From assembly GCF_004115155.1 (NCBI RefSeq), contig NZ_RDSM01000001.1:930001-994000 (forward strand): DNA of 64,000 nt, in the 5' to 3' direction. This DNA comes from Granulicella sibirica. GTDB taxonomy: Bacteria > Acidobacteriota > Terriglobia > Terriglobales > Acidobacteriaceae. Positions 52,632 through 61,471 of this stretch are shown in pieces. The first letter of the stretch is position 1. Every line of letters starts with the position of its first letter. The notes under the pieces are model-generated. The model saw only the letters and a list, made by a program, of their open reading frames with translations, did not search any database and was not told the DNA's origin. Made by a program: the position numbers and the translations under genes.

Positions 52632-54197
52632 ATGGATGACAAGGATGTGCAGGCGGCGGAAACAGATGTCTATGCGATTCATGGAGCGGAGCCTGAGGTC
52701 CTGGCGTATGCCATGGCGAAGTACTCGCGTTCGGCCCTGACCCTCAAGGAGTCGCTCGCCGAGATCAGCACGCAGCGCGCCGAGCAGTTTCTCAACACCT
52801 TCTACTTCCAGTACGGGCATCGGTCGATCGCCGACCTTGCCCATATTCCATTCGCCATCGAGCGCCTGAGTCTGCTCGCCGCCATCTCGCTCGTGGATGA
52901 GCAGCGCTGGGACGGGCAGGAGCGGTCGACCCGTTACCAGGATTTTCGGCGGTCGGGTTGGTACACGCCTGACTTCGGGACGAGCGAGGACACGCGCGAG
53001 ACGTACACCTCCGCCATCAAAGCCATGTTCGAGAGCTACAACAGCGTCGGCGCGCTCATGCTGACGGCTTTGAAAGGCGCTATCGAGCGACCGGAGACCA
53101 TGAAGCACGAGGCCTACGAGCGCACGCTCAAGGCACGAGCGTTCGACGTCGCACGCTACCTGCTTCCGCTCGCGACGAATACCTCGCTCGGCCAGATCGT
53201 GAATGCGCGCACGCTCGAGACGCAGGTCTCTCGCCTGCTGACAAGTGAGTTCGCCGAGATCCGCACCATCGGCGAGAAGCTTCGTATCGCAGCCGCTGAA
53301 CCGGCGTGGAACGTCCAGCACGCCGCCGGGGCGCAGATGGCGGACGAGGTCGCCGACATGGATGAGGAGCTTGGGGGGCGCGTGGGCGAGTTCATGCTCA
53401 AGCCGGTCCGCACGGCTCCCACGCTGGTCAAGTACGCCACGCCCTCGAACTATCTTCACCAGAGCTGCTTCGAGCTTGAGCAGGCGGCGCGCGAGCTGAT
53501 GGATGGGCAGACGATTTATCCCGCGCCGACTGTCGACCTGCTCGAAGACAACGAGCCACTCGAGGTCGAGCTGGTGACCTCACTGCTTTATTCGCACTGT
53601 CACTTCTCCTACCGGCAACTTCGTGGCACGGTCGCCGCGCTGACCGAGGCGCAGCGGCTGGAGATCGTCGGGCTGGGGATGAAACATCGCGGACGTCATG
53701 ATGAGTTGCTCCGCGCTTTCTCGAGCGGGCGCGGCCTGCGCTTCGACTTCCTCATGGACATCGGCGGTTTCCGCGACATGCATCGTCATCGCCGCTGCAC
53801 GCAGTTGCTCCAGGGATTCACCGACCTGCATGGCTACGAGGATCCGGTCTGCCCGGGCCAGCCGACGCTGGCCGCGGCCGGGCTTGCCGAGGAGTATTCG
53901 GTCGCCATGGATTCAGCCTTCACCGCCTTCCGCGCGGTTCGTGATTCAGGCGTCCCCGAGGCGGCACAGAGCGCGCAGTACTGCCTTCCCCTGGGCACGC
54001 GCTGCCGGTCGATGTTCAAGATGGACTTCGCGGAGGCGCTCTACATCTCGGAGCTGCGCAGTGGCGTCGCCGGACACTTCAGCTACCGGCGCGTGGCATG
54101 GGAGATGTACCAGGCGGTCGCCCGGCGGCATCCAACGCTTGCCTCCTACTTCCGGGTCGAAGATGTCTATCAGCCGGTCGATCTTCTGCGGCGCTAG
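52632..54197 (+). CDS. Tandem ThyX-like (flavin-dependent thymidylate synthase family) protein
   Basis: This 521-aa protein is made of two ThyX-like halves. In the first (about residues 20-240) YGHRSIADLAHIPFAIE and the degenerate signature QRWDGQERSTRYQDF line up with the ThyX motif, and FDVARYLLPLATNTSLGQIVNARTLE is typical. In the second (about 290-515) FRDMHRHRRCTQLLQGF, QYCLPLGTRCRS and ISELRSG occupy the same places. The standard RHR-x7-S signature is complete in neither. ThyX makes dTMP from dUMP with FAD and folate. Whether this form does so is open. ATG 52632 follows the GH95 stop by 47 bases. Confidence 0.85.
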   Translation: MDDKDVQAAETDVYAIHGAEPEVLAYAMAKYSRSALTLKESLAEISTQRAEQFLNTFYFQYGHRSIADLAHIPFAIERLSLLAAISLVDEQRWDGQERSTRYQDFRRSGWYTPDFGTSEDTRETYTSAIKAMFESYNSVGALMLTALKGAIERPETMKHEAYERTLKARAFDVARYLLPLATNTSLGQIVNARTLETQVSRLLTSEFAEIRTIGEKLRIAAAEPAWNVQHAAGAQMADEVADMDEELGGRVGEFMLKPVRTAPTLVKYATPSNYLHQSCFELEQAARELMDGQTIYPAPTVDLLEDNEPLEVELVTSLLYSHCHFSYRQLRGTVAALTEAQRLEIVGLGMKHRGRHDELLRAFSSGRGLRFDFLMDIGGFRDMHRHRRCTQLLQGFTDLHGYEDPVCPGQPTLAAAGLAEEYSVAMDSAFTAFRAVRDSGVPEAAQSAQYCLPLGTRCRSMFKMDFAEALYISELRSGVAGHFSYRRVAWEMYQAVARRHPTLASYFRVEDVYQPVDLLRR

Positions 54198-54207
54198 AGA
54201 GGGAACG

Positions 54208-54723
54208 ATGAGCCTGACGATCCGATCCGCCGAGACGACCGAGGAGATCGCGCAGGTACGTGCGCTGATGTCCGCGTACGGGGCTTATCTGGCGGCGAAC
54301 CCGTCAGGCGCGGCAAGCATCAATGTGGACGGGTATGAGACTGAGCTCGACGCGCTGCCTGGCCCGTACGTGAGACCCGCCGGGGTCCTTCTGCTTGCCG
54401 CCGATGGCGATCGCGGGGCGGCGTGCGTCGCCTTCAAACCAATCGAGCCTGCGCTCGAGACCGATCCCGGCGAAAGAGCATGCGAGATGAAGCGGCTGTG
54501 GGTCGATCCGGCCTTTCGCGGACATCGGCTCGGAAGGCGTCTAATCGAGGAAGGAATCGCCTGGGCACGTACCGCAGGGTACACCGCGATGTACCTCGAC
54601 ACCGCCCCGGCCGCCATGCCGGAGGCAAATGCCCTCTATGGGCTTCTCGGCTTCGAGCAGGTTCCGCGCTACAACGACAATCCGGTTCCGGACATCGTCT
54701 TCTACCGCCTGCGCCTTAGCTAG
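54208..54723 (+). CDS. GNAT-family N-acetyltransferase
   Basis: This 171-aa acetyltransferase shows ERACEMKRLWVDPAFRGHRLGRRLIEEGIAWARTAGYTAMYLDT, which holds the acetyl-CoA loop (FRGHRLGRRL), and LYGLLGFEQVPRYNDNP near the end. Substrate unknown. GAGAGGGAACG precedes the ATG, and it begins 10 bases after the ThyX-like stop, so the two are probably co-transcribed. Confidence 0.9.
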   Translation: MSLTIRSAETTEEIAQVRALMSAYGAYLAANPSGAASINVDGYETELDALPGPYVRPAGVLLLAADGDRGAACVAFKPIEPALETDPGERACEMKRLWVDPAFRGHRLGRRLIEEGIAWARTAGYTAMYLDTAPAAMPEANALYGLLGFEQVPRYNDNPVPDIVFYRLRLS

Positions 54724-54729
54724 AGGCGG

Positions 54730-55263
54730 CTATTCGCCGAGTACATCCAGAATGCGTCCACTCGGCGTCAGTACGGCGACTGACGATCCAGGCATCTCGG
54801 CGGCGGTTTTGTCGATCTCCATGCGCGTATAGGCGAAGGTGTTTTCGAGCGCGGCGACGTCGCCCTTCTCCCAGAACTCCGCCTCATCCTGTACGTCGAG
54901 CATCTCGAAGAGGTTCTCGGTCTTGTGGAAGAGCTGAATGATCTGCTCATGGACGGCTGCCCCGGCGAATTGGGTCTTGCAACAGTCCTGCATGAAGAGG
55001 TCGCGGTCGAACTCGAAGGTCAGCGGTTCGCACTCGGGGTGGGGCAGGAGGTACACGCCGCGAGTCGGCCCGAGGTACACCTCCTCGTACTCGTCGGCAT
55101 GAGGGTCTTCGGGCTGGAGCGTACGTGTGAGCTGCTTTTTGGCTTCGTCGATCGCGTGTGCCGGCCAGTTCCGCTCAGCGGCAAACTGCTTCACCAGCGT
55201 AAGAAACCTCTCGCAACTGGCCTCGGACTGAAGCTGGCCTTGATAGTGGATGGTTAGGCCCAT
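54730..55263 (-). CDS. Conserved-looking protein of unknown function
   Basis: Not recognised. The 177-aa soluble, acidic protein contains MGLTIHYQGQLQSEASCERFL at the start, an aromatic middle (EEVYLGPTRGVYLLPHPECEPLTFEFD), a CC pair in FMQDCCKTQF, and a helical end. There is no membrane segment or signal. Such a start (a strand with a short linker and a helical part) suggests an alpha/beta fold. It converges with the acetyltransferase gene. Confidence 0.65.
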   Translation of the reverse strand: MGLTIHYQGQLQSEASCERFLTLVKQFAAERNWPAHAIDEAKKQLTRTLQPEDPHADEYEEVYLGPTRGVYLLPHPECEPLTFEFDRDLFMQDCCKTQFAGAAVHEQIIQLFHKTENLFEMLDVQDEAEFWEKGDVAALENTFAYTRMEIDKTAAEMPGSSVAVLTPSGRILDVLGE

Positions 55264-55512
55264 GGCGGAATTGTAGCGGGTCGTCGCGTGAGCGCCTACA
55301 TGGTGCCGACGGCGCAGGTTTACTCATCCAGCAATACCGTTCTGGCTAATATATCCTGTGGTTCAGAGGTGCTGTGAGGGTGAAGTAGAGGTTTAGGTCT
55401 CGCCGCCTAAGTCGAGCGAATTCTGCCGCCTGAACCAGCGGTGGTACGGGAATCGCACTCGCCACCAAGTTAAGGATTGACCGCCATCTCGCGGCTCGTT
55501 ACTTTCAGGCTA

Positions 55513-55920
55513 ATGGCCGACATGCAAACTATGACCCCGATCAACCAGCTCCCGACACCGACCCCGATCTCGTCGAATATCGGCACCACGATCCGCGGAT
55601 ACCGGCTCCAGAAGGGCATGTCCCAGGGGGACATCGAGAAGCGGACGGGCCTGCTCCGCTGCTATCTGTCGCGAGTCGAGAACGGTCACACCATCCCTTC
55701 GCTCGAGACGCTGCAGAAGATCGCCCGCGCGCTCGACCTGCAGCTCGCGCAGTTCTTCGCCGAGGAGACGGTTGGCAAGGAGATGTCGTCGCTTCACCTG
55801 AGCGAAGAGGAGATTCGCTTTCTGACACAGGTTCAGCGTTACTCGGCGCACCTGTCCGACTCCGACCGCAAGCTCCTGCTCGCGATGGTCAAGAAGTTCG
55901 CCCAGAGTTCTATTAGCTAA
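55513..55920 (+). CDS. XRE-family helix-turn-helix regulator
   Basis: This 135-aa protein has a Cro/CI-type DNA-binding domain (about residues 20-80): GTTIRGYRLQKGMSQGDIEKRTGLLRCYLSRVENGHTIPSLETLQKIARALDLQLAQFF. It is followed by a helical C-terminal tail. No ligand-binding domain is present. An ATG at 55513 is used. Upstream in-frame codons would extend the N-terminus without domain support. The target is unknown. It is flanked by a 249-base spacer on the left and converges with the rhomboid gene. Confidence 0.87.
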   Translation: MADMQTMTPINQLPTPTPISSNIGTTIRGYRLQKGMSQGDIEKRTGLLRCYLSRVENGHTIPSLETLQKIARALDLQLAQFFAEETVGKEMSSLHLSEEEIRFLTQVQRYSAHLSDSDRKLLLAMVKKFAQSSIS

Positions 55921-55933
55921 AGCAGCCAGGCAG

Positions 55934-56785
55934 CTAAACGAGTTTCGCGATCCAGTATCCGAACAGGATGAGCAGAAACGTGGCCGCCCCAAAGACGATC
56001 TTCTGCCGGGCCAGGTAGCCGGATCGTCCGGCCGTCATCCGCGGCACAAGCCCCGGTCCAAGCGCGAGTCCCGAGAGAAAGCCCCCGATGTGCGCCGAGT
56101 TGTCAATCCGGACGAAGCTGCCGAAGACGGGCAGGATCGTCGAAGCACCGATCACGAGGTTGAGCACAGCGAACTGAACGACAGACCGTCGCAGACGCTT
56201 CAGTTCTCCCCAGGGGATCGGGAGCTTGCGGTTCGACAACAGAACGATCAGCAGGCCGGCGATGCCGAAGACCGCACCAGACGCCCCAGCGCCGATCCCG
56301 AAGGTGAGTTGCTCGTGGAAGAAGAGCGCATAGCCCACATCCCACGCCATGGCCAGCAGGTTTCCGGCGATCCCGGTGATCAGGTAGACCGTCACCAGGC
56401 CGTACGGCCCGATCAGCGGCTCGCCGAGCATGCCAAGGTTCCAAAGGCACCACATGTTGGTCGCGAGGTGAATGATGCCGATGTGGACGAAGATGGCCGT
56501 TAGCAGCCTGTACCACTGCCCGTTCAGCTCAAGCAGTGTGGAGCTGGCGCCGTAGCGCACGAGATCCCGGGATCCCGGGGAGGTCGGCGAGACACCGTGG
56601 CCGATCATCCACAGGAAAACAAGGATGTTGATCGCCAGCAGAAGATAAGTCGCCGGCGCGGTCATGGGGTTCCAGTCGCTGCGCTCGCGGGGTTTCCGGG
56701 CAGCAGCCTCGCCCGGCGCGAACTCCGGAACGGAAGTCGCCGGGCCCAGCGGCGGATGGATCTCGGGTTGGTCCGGGAACGACAT
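55934..56785 (-). CDS. Rhomboid-family intramembrane serine protease
   Basis: This is an intramembrane protease of 283 aa with about six helices. The catalytic Ser lies in GAGASGAVFGIAG and the catalytic His in NSAHIGGFLSGLALG. The loop segment HIGIIHLATNMWCLWNLG is the rhomboid HxxxN motif. A soluble N-terminal region of about 45 residues precedes the first helix. Substrates are unknown. A short gap separates it from the next leftward gene (56854). Confidence 0.92.
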   Translation of the reverse strand: MSFPDQPEIHPPLGPATSVPEFAPGEAAARKPRERSDWNPMTAPATYLLLAINILVFLWMIGHGVSPTSPGSRDLVRYGASSTLLELNGQWYRLLTAIFVHIGIIHLATNMWCLWNLGMLGEPLIGPYGLVTVYLITGIAGNLLAMAWDVGYALFFHEQLTFGIGAGASGAVFGIAGLLIVLLSNRKLPIPWGELKRLRRSVVQFAVLNLVIGASTILPVFGSFVRIDNSAHIGGFLSGLALGPGLVPRMTAGRSGYLARQKIVFGAATFLLILFGYWIAKLV

Positions 56786-56853
56786 GGTTATCGTCTACGC
56801 TATCGTGTGCCGATAGAGAAGACAACCGCTGAAGGGCGGCGCGTTGGGAGGAT

Positions 56854-57327
56854 TCACGCGTGGTTCTTCATGATCCGGTCGCGCAGGTTTGCCGGCAGCC
56901 GATCCTGCGGAAACTTGCGCCGTACGACATCGCCAAGAAAACCAGGAAGCGGCGTCGCAATAGCGACCAGCACCCAAAGGAGCATTGAAAAAAATAGCCC
57001 GGCGAAGGCGACCGCCTCGAGCGAGATGGCGATCGGCGTTCGATGAAGCTGGCGAAGCTGAACGTGAACCGCGCCAATATGCGTCAATGCCTCCACGCGA
57101 TGAATGACGGCGACCGCAAGCAGGAAGGCGAGGATCGAAAGCGAACTGACCGAGATGAGAAGCACATCGATCGTCCGGTGCAGACGTTCCTTCGAGTGGC
57201 AGTGCGAGCAGGTGGCGAGGTGATCCTCATAGTCGGTCCGCATGGCGGGCGACAAGCCGGAGATATCGTACCGCCAGCCTGAGAGGATGGCGCCGACAAC
57301 AGGGTCGGTGCAGATTGTTGCGGGCAT
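56854..57327 (-). CDS. Membrane protein with putative zinc-binding N-terminus
   Basis: This 157-aa protein has an N-terminal soluble region with HLATCSHCHSKERLH (His and CxxC), similar to anti-sigma zinc fingers. Two membrane helices follow (LLISVSSLSILAFLLAVAVI and VAFAGLFFSMLLWVLVAIAT). ATG 57327 follows AAGGAATCGCCGC, a good ribosome binding site. An anti-sigma-like or membrane-anchored regulatory role is possible, but no sigma factor is adjacent. Confidence 0.65.
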   Translation of the reverse strand: MPATICTDPVVGAILSGWRYDISGLSPAMRTDYEDHLATCSHCHSKERLHRTIDVLLISVSSLSILAFLLAVAVIHRVEALTHIGAVHVQLRQLHRTPIAISLEAVAFAGLFFSMLLWVLVAIATPLPGFLGDVVRRKFPQDRLPANLRDRIMKNHA

Positions 57328-57498
57328 GCGGCGATTCCTTTTCTTCGGACGAATTCGCGAAGAGCGTCGGGTGAATAAGGCCATGTCTTAGATAGACCTC
57401 ATTCTACCCTCGTTAGATAGCGAAGGGAGGCGAAAGATTCAGGCCGGACAGGGTTGCCAGGGAGGGTCTACACCAAAGCACACATCTAACAGTAACGT

Positions 57499-58578
57499 TT
57501 ACAGGCAGATAGATGCAAGTGGTTCAGCCTGGTGGGCGAGCAGGACGCGGTTACCCAGAAGAGTCATCCGGTCGCCGATCGCCTGTTCGGCGGCCAGCAG
57601 CGCAAGAGCAGGATTGTTGTTCGATTCCGACAGGTGGCCGAGGACAATATAGGCTGCGCCGCCATCGTAGTCCCTGGCGAGGAACTCCGCCGTGGCGTCG
57701 TTCGAGAGATGCCCGACGCGCGAGAGCACACGTTGCTTCACGGACCATGGGTATGGGCCGTCGCGCAACATCTCAAGGTCGTGATTTGACTCCAGAAGAA
57801 GCACGTCGATACGCTTCAGCGCGGCCTTCACGTTTGGCGGCATGTATCCAAGATCGGTTGCCAGCGCCATCCGGATTCCATCCGCTTCGAAGACGAAGCC
57901 GCACGGATCTGCCGCATCATGCGGGATCGTAAACGGGGAGATCTCGATATCGCCGATCGAGAAGTTCGTTCCGGCACGAAAGTATTCCACGGCCGGAAGA
58001 AACGTCGGATCAGCCTTCTCCTTCGCTGGCAGATCCGCGCTCGCTTGCTGGTCGCATGACTCCTGGTCCTCATCACCCGGCAGCTCCATCATGGCATTCG
58101 GGTCGTCGGAGCGGTTCAGGGCAGGATCGAGGCTTGCTGCCTCAGCCGAGATGTGCGCGACCGCCTCAAGTTGCGCCGGGTCTGGAGCAGAGGAAGGCTC
58201 AGTCAACTCGTAGGTAGGAATCGCGGCAGCCGTCGCTGCGGCGCGAGCCTGCTTCTCCTTCTGCAGGTGATCGAGCCACTTGGCGTAGGTCATCGTGGTG
58301 CGCGGGGTCAACATCCGGACCCAAGCCCGGTGGGTCGGTTCGGTAAAGAAGACGGGGATTTTAAGGCGCCGCGCGAGCACAGCCAGTCCGGCAACATGAT
58401 CCTGATGCTCATGCGTGATGAGGATTGCGTCGAGTTGAGCGGGGTCCTCCTCGGCGATCGCCATCCGGCGCAGAAGCTCGCGACACGACAGCCCGGCATC
58501 GACCAGGACACGGGTCCGTCCGGAAGAGATCACGGTGCTGTTGCCTTTGGAGCCCGAGGCGAGCACAGTCATGCGCAT
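57499..58578 (-). CDS. Metallo-beta-lactamase-fold hydrolase, YycJ/WalJ-like with a large insertion
   Basis: The N-terminus (VLASGSKGNSTVI, VLVDAGLSCREL) and the metal motif THEHQDH (residues 55-61), followed later by ESNHDLEMLRDGPYPWSVKQRVL and SNDATAEFLA, are those of YycJ/WalJ proteins, nucleases or phosphohydrolases linked to cell-wall regulation and DNA repair. Usual members are about 260 aa. This one has 359 aa because of an Ala/Glu/Asp-rich insert at about residues 100-195. ATG 58578 is chosen. ATG 58572 is equally possible. Confidence 0.85.
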   Translation of the reverse strand: MRMTVLASGSKGNSTVISSGRTRVLVDAGLSCRELLRRMAIAEEDPAQLDAILITHEHQDHVAGLAVLARRLKIPVFFTEPTHRAWVRMLTPRTTMTYAKWLDHLQKEKQARAAATAAAIPTYELTEPSSAPDPAQLEAVAHISAEAASLDPALNRSDDPNAMMELPGDEDQESCDQQASADLPAKEKADPTFLPAVEYFRAGTNFSIGDIEISPFTIPHDAADPCGFVFEADGIRMALATDLGYMPPNVKAALKRIDVLLLESNHDLEMLRDGPYPWSVKQRVLSRVGHLSNDATAEFLARDYDGGAAYIVLGHLSESNNNPALALLAAEQAIGDRMTLLGNRVLLAHQAEPLASICL

Positions 58579-58679
58579 TTGGTTAACATACGCCGCTGCG
58601 CCCGGGGAGAACAAACGGCGACAAGGGCCGCATCTGGAAAACCGCTCCCAAATAGGAATGCCGCCCGACGAGACCTTCC

Positions 58680-58925
58680 CTATGCCAGTACTTGGGTCGG
58701 CGTCCGCACCGCGAGGATATCCTCGAGCAGGATCGACTGTCCCGTCTCGGCCGTCTTGAGGTTTCCGCTCGCGCCGCGCTCGACGGGCAGGAAAAAGACG
58801 TCGGGATTGTCTTCACCCTCGTAAACGAACAGAGGCGTCGCGAGAAAGCGTGTGCCGTCCAGCGTTTCCAGTTCGACAATCTGGTCGATGCTTGCGTTCA
58901 GCAGCGCAAGATGTTCAGCAGTCAT
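58680..58925 (-). CDS. Small protein of unknown function
   Basis: Not recognised. The 81-aa acidic protein contains NASIDQIVELETLDGTRFLA, FVYEGEDNPDVFFLPVERG and ends in ILLEDILAVRTPTQVLA. The pattern of short strands suggests a small beta-rich fold. AAAGGAACC lies a few bases before the ATG, a good ribosome binding site. The gene is leftward, 101 bases before the YycJ-like gene, and may be co-transcribed with it. Confidence 0.65.
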   Translation of the reverse strand: MTAEHLALLNASIDQIVELETLDGTRFLATPLFVYEGEDNPDVFFLPVERGASGNLKTAETGQSILLEDILAVRTPTQVLA

Positions 58926-59059
58926 CAGGGTTCCTTTGGGGATAGGAATCAGGGCTTTAGCCTAGCAGCGGAATGTTGCAGGAGGAGGAAAACCGGGCGC
59001 GTTCGCAGCAAAAGCACTTCCGCTCTTCATTGCTTCCCTCCGCTCTTCACCGCTTCCAT

Positions 59060-59512
59060 CTAGATCTCGCTCTTCACCGGCGCCAGGAAGTTCACCACCG
59101 ATCGCATGACAAGCTCATTCCTTTGGTTGTAGACCAGCGTCTGCGTCCGGACGACGCCATACTCCTTGCGATTCTGCGACCGCCTCACCCCGAGCACCTC
59201 GATCTCCGAGCGGATGACGTCATTCGGACGCACCGGGGTCGTCCAGCGAATCTCCTCGACGCCCGCGCCGATCATGCCGCCCGCCACGGGAACCGTCTGC
59301 ACCCGCAGCCGCATCACGATGGCAGCCGTCAGCCATCCCGAGGCGGCAAGCCCTTTGAAGAAGCTCCCTTCACCCGCTGCTTCGTCCAGGTGGAACGGCT
59401 GCGGATCGTACTTGTTGCCGAATTCCTTGATCTCTTCCGCCGTAACCTTCGCCCCGCCAACCGAGGCGAACTTCTGGCCTACGTAGAAATCCTCGAAGTA
59501 AAGCTCCTTCAT
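59060..59512 (-). CDS. MaoC-family hot-dog dehydratase
   Basis: This 150-aa hot-dog-fold protein shows the hydratase signature YDPQPFHLDEAAGEGSFFKGLAASGW (Asp and His of the catalytic pair) and the strand EIRWTTPVRPNDVIRSEIEV. Family members hydrate enoyl-CoA or enoyl-ACP. The usual start helix MKELYFEDFYVGQKF matches. Substrate unknown. It lies 80 bases from the PP2C gene on the same strand. Confidence 0.9.
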   Translation of the reverse strand: MKELYFEDFYVGQKFASVGGAKVTAEEIKEFGNKYDPQPFHLDEAAGEGSFFKGLAASGWLTAAIVMRLRVQTVPVAGGMIGAGVEEIRWTTPVRPNDVIRSEIEVLGVRRSQNRKEYGVVRTQTLVYNQRNELVMRSVVNFLAPVKSEI

Positions 59513-59593
59513 CCTGTTCTCCCGTTCCTTTGTGCCATTCGTTCCAACAGTGTAAAAGCTTTGCGACAGCTTGCGTCCGAGCCGTCAGTGTCC

Positions 59594-60379
59594 CTAGCCT
59601 ACGCGCAGAAGGAGAACTGTGACGTTATCGTGCCCGCCAACTGCATTCGCGGCGTCGACCAGCGCCACGCAGCCCGCCTCGAGCGATTCGGCGCCTGTTC
59701 TAATGCCGGACAGCACATCCGCGATTGCCTCATCGCTGAGGTCGCGGTTCAGCCCGTCCGAGGCCAGCAGAACAATGTCTCCGGTACCTACATCGAGCGG
59801 CTGCACCGCGGCCTCAACCTGCGCGTGCGCCCCGATCGCGCGTGTGATGATGTGACGCATGGGCGAGTGGGCCGCCTGGGCGCGCGTCATCAGGCCGGCC
59901 TGCATCTGCTCCTGAACCACCGAGTGGTCACAGGTGACGAGCCGAAGCAAGCCCTTCCGGTAGAGATAGCACCGGCTGTCGCCCACGTGGCCGATCCAGA
60001 ATCTCGCTTCAGGTCGCTCGCTCTCGCTCTCCGCATTTTCCAGCAGTGGCGGAGCGTCAAGGATTGCCGCGACCAGCGTGGTGCCCATCCCGGAGAGCTC
60101 CCGATTCTGCTTGGCCTTGCGATACACCGCATCGTTGGCCGCCCGGGCTGCCCGTTGAATGCGTTCTACCGTATCGACCGCCCTGTTGCCGTGGTCCAAC
60201 GCCCGGGTGAAGGTTTCCACGGCAAGTCGGCTCGCCACCTCACCCGCCGCCGCACCACCCATCCCGTCGCACACCACGAAGACACCCTGTTCCTTCGATG
60301 CGGAGCAGAAGTCCTCATTGCCCTTGCGGACGAGCCCGGGGTGCGAGGACATGGCATAGTCGAGTTTGCTAAGGGTCAT
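59594..60379 (-). CDS. PP2C-type serine/threonine phosphatase
   Basis: This 261-aa phosphatase has the metal-binding blocks HPGLVRKGNEDFCSAS, VVCDGMGGAAAGEVASRLAVE, HVGDSRCYLYR, LASDGLNRDLSDE and GGHDNVTVLLL. It is the stand-alone PppA/PrpC type. The usual partner Ser/Thr kinase is not in this window. ATG 60379 begins the domain directly. The frame extends upstream with unrelated sequence. Confidence 0.93.
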   Translation of the reverse strand: MTLSKLDYAMSSHPGLVRKGNEDFCSASKEQGVFVVCDGMGGAAAGEVASRLAVETFTRALDHGNRAVDTVERIQRAARAANDAVYRKAKQNRELSGMGTTLVAAILDAPPLLENAESESERPEARFWIGHVGDSRCYLYRKGLLRLVTCDHSVVQEQMQAGLMTRAQAAHSPMRHIITRAIGAHAQVEAAVQPLDVGTGDIVLLASDGLNRDLSDEAIADVLSGIRTGAESLEAGCVALVDAANAVGGHDNVTVLLLRVG

Positions 60380-60526
60380 AAGCGAAAAATAGATGCAAGA
60401 AGACAAAGCACGTCGTCTATCAGAACGTGCAAGCCGTCCGCATAGGCCCGGTTCTGTACCGTATCCTGAGGCGAGCCCTCTCCGCAACCCCCTGAGGGAT
60501 GAACGTACAGCAGAAATGACGAAGCC

Positions 60527-61450
60527 ATGAACCGGATTGTGCATGGAGAAAATCTCGAGGTGCTGCGCGGCCTGCCCGCGGAATCGGCTCACCTGATCTA
60601 CGTGGACCCGCCGTTCAACACTGGCATCCAGCAAAAGCGCAGACGCATCCGTGTCGTGCAGGACGCCGAGGGCGACCGCGGCGGATTCGGCGGAAAACGC
60701 TACCGGACGCTCGCGCCCACGGCCCAGGCCGCGGACGCAGGCTACGCCGACCAGTTTGACGACTACCTCGGCTTCCTCAAGCCGCGTCTCGTCCAGGCGC
60801 ACCGCATCCTTACCGCGACCGGCTCGCTCTTCTTTCATATCGACTACCGCGAGGTCCACTACTGCAAGGTAATGCTGGACGGCATCTTCGGCCGCGAGTG
60901 TTTTCAGAACGAGATCATCTGGGCCTACGACTACGGCGCTCGCTCCCGCACACGCTGGCCCGCCAAGCACGACACCATCCTCTGGTACACCCGGCACCCA
61001 AAGAAGTACACCTTCAACCTCGACGAGTGCGACCGGATCGAATACATGGCCCCGCGCATGGTCGGCGCGAAGAAAGCCGCCCTCGGCAAGCTCCCAACGG
61101 ATGTCTGGTGGCACACCATCGTCTCGCCAACGGGCAAGGAGAAGACCGGCTACGCCACACAGAAACCCCTCGGCGTCCTAGAACGCATCGTCCGCGTCCA
61201 CTCCAATCCCGGCGAACACGTCCTCGACTTCTTCGCCGGAAGCGGAACCACAGGGGCAGCGGCAGCGAAGCTCGGGCGAGAGTTTCTGCTTGTCGATGAG
61301 AGTGGCGAGGCGGTCGCCGTCATGACCAAACGCCTGGAAGCCTACAAACCCGACGTGAGCGATCCGATCGATCCGCAGGCAGGCATGAAACCCGCGATCA
61401 AGAAAGCCGCCCCGAAAAAACGCACGTCCAAGGTTGCCGTTCAGACCTGA
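60527..61450 (+). CDS. Solitary DNA methyltransferase (N6-adenine/N4-cytosine, beta-type order)
   Basis: This 307-aa enzyme carries motif IV early (HLIYVDPPFNTG, about residues 22-33) and the AdoMet motif I late (VLDFFAGSGTTGAAAAKLG, about residue 225), the order of the beta class of amino-methyltransferases (D12/N6_N4 family). No restriction endonuclease or specificity subunit is adjacent. It ends in a Lys/Ala-rich tail (KKAAPKKRTSK). It is likely an orphan modification enzyme with a regulatory or epigenetic role. The target site cannot be read from sequence. Confidence 0.9.
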   Translation: MNRIVHGENLEVLRGLPAESAHLIYVDPPFNTGIQQKRRRIRVVQDAEGDRGGFGGKRYRTLAPTAQAADAGYADQFDDYLGFLKPRLVQAHRILTATGSLFFHIDYREVHYCKVMLDGIFGRECFQNEIIWAYDYGARSRTRWPAKHDTILWYTRHPKKYTFNLDECDRIEYMAPRMVGAKKAALGKLPTDVWWHTIVSPTGKEKTGYATQKPLGVLERIVRVHSNPGEHVLDFFAGSGTTGAAAAKLGREFLLVDESGEAVAVMTKRLEAYKPDVSDPIDPQAGMKPAIKKAAPKKRTSKVAVQT

Positions 61451-61471
61451 GCTGGTCTGCAGCCAGGGACG

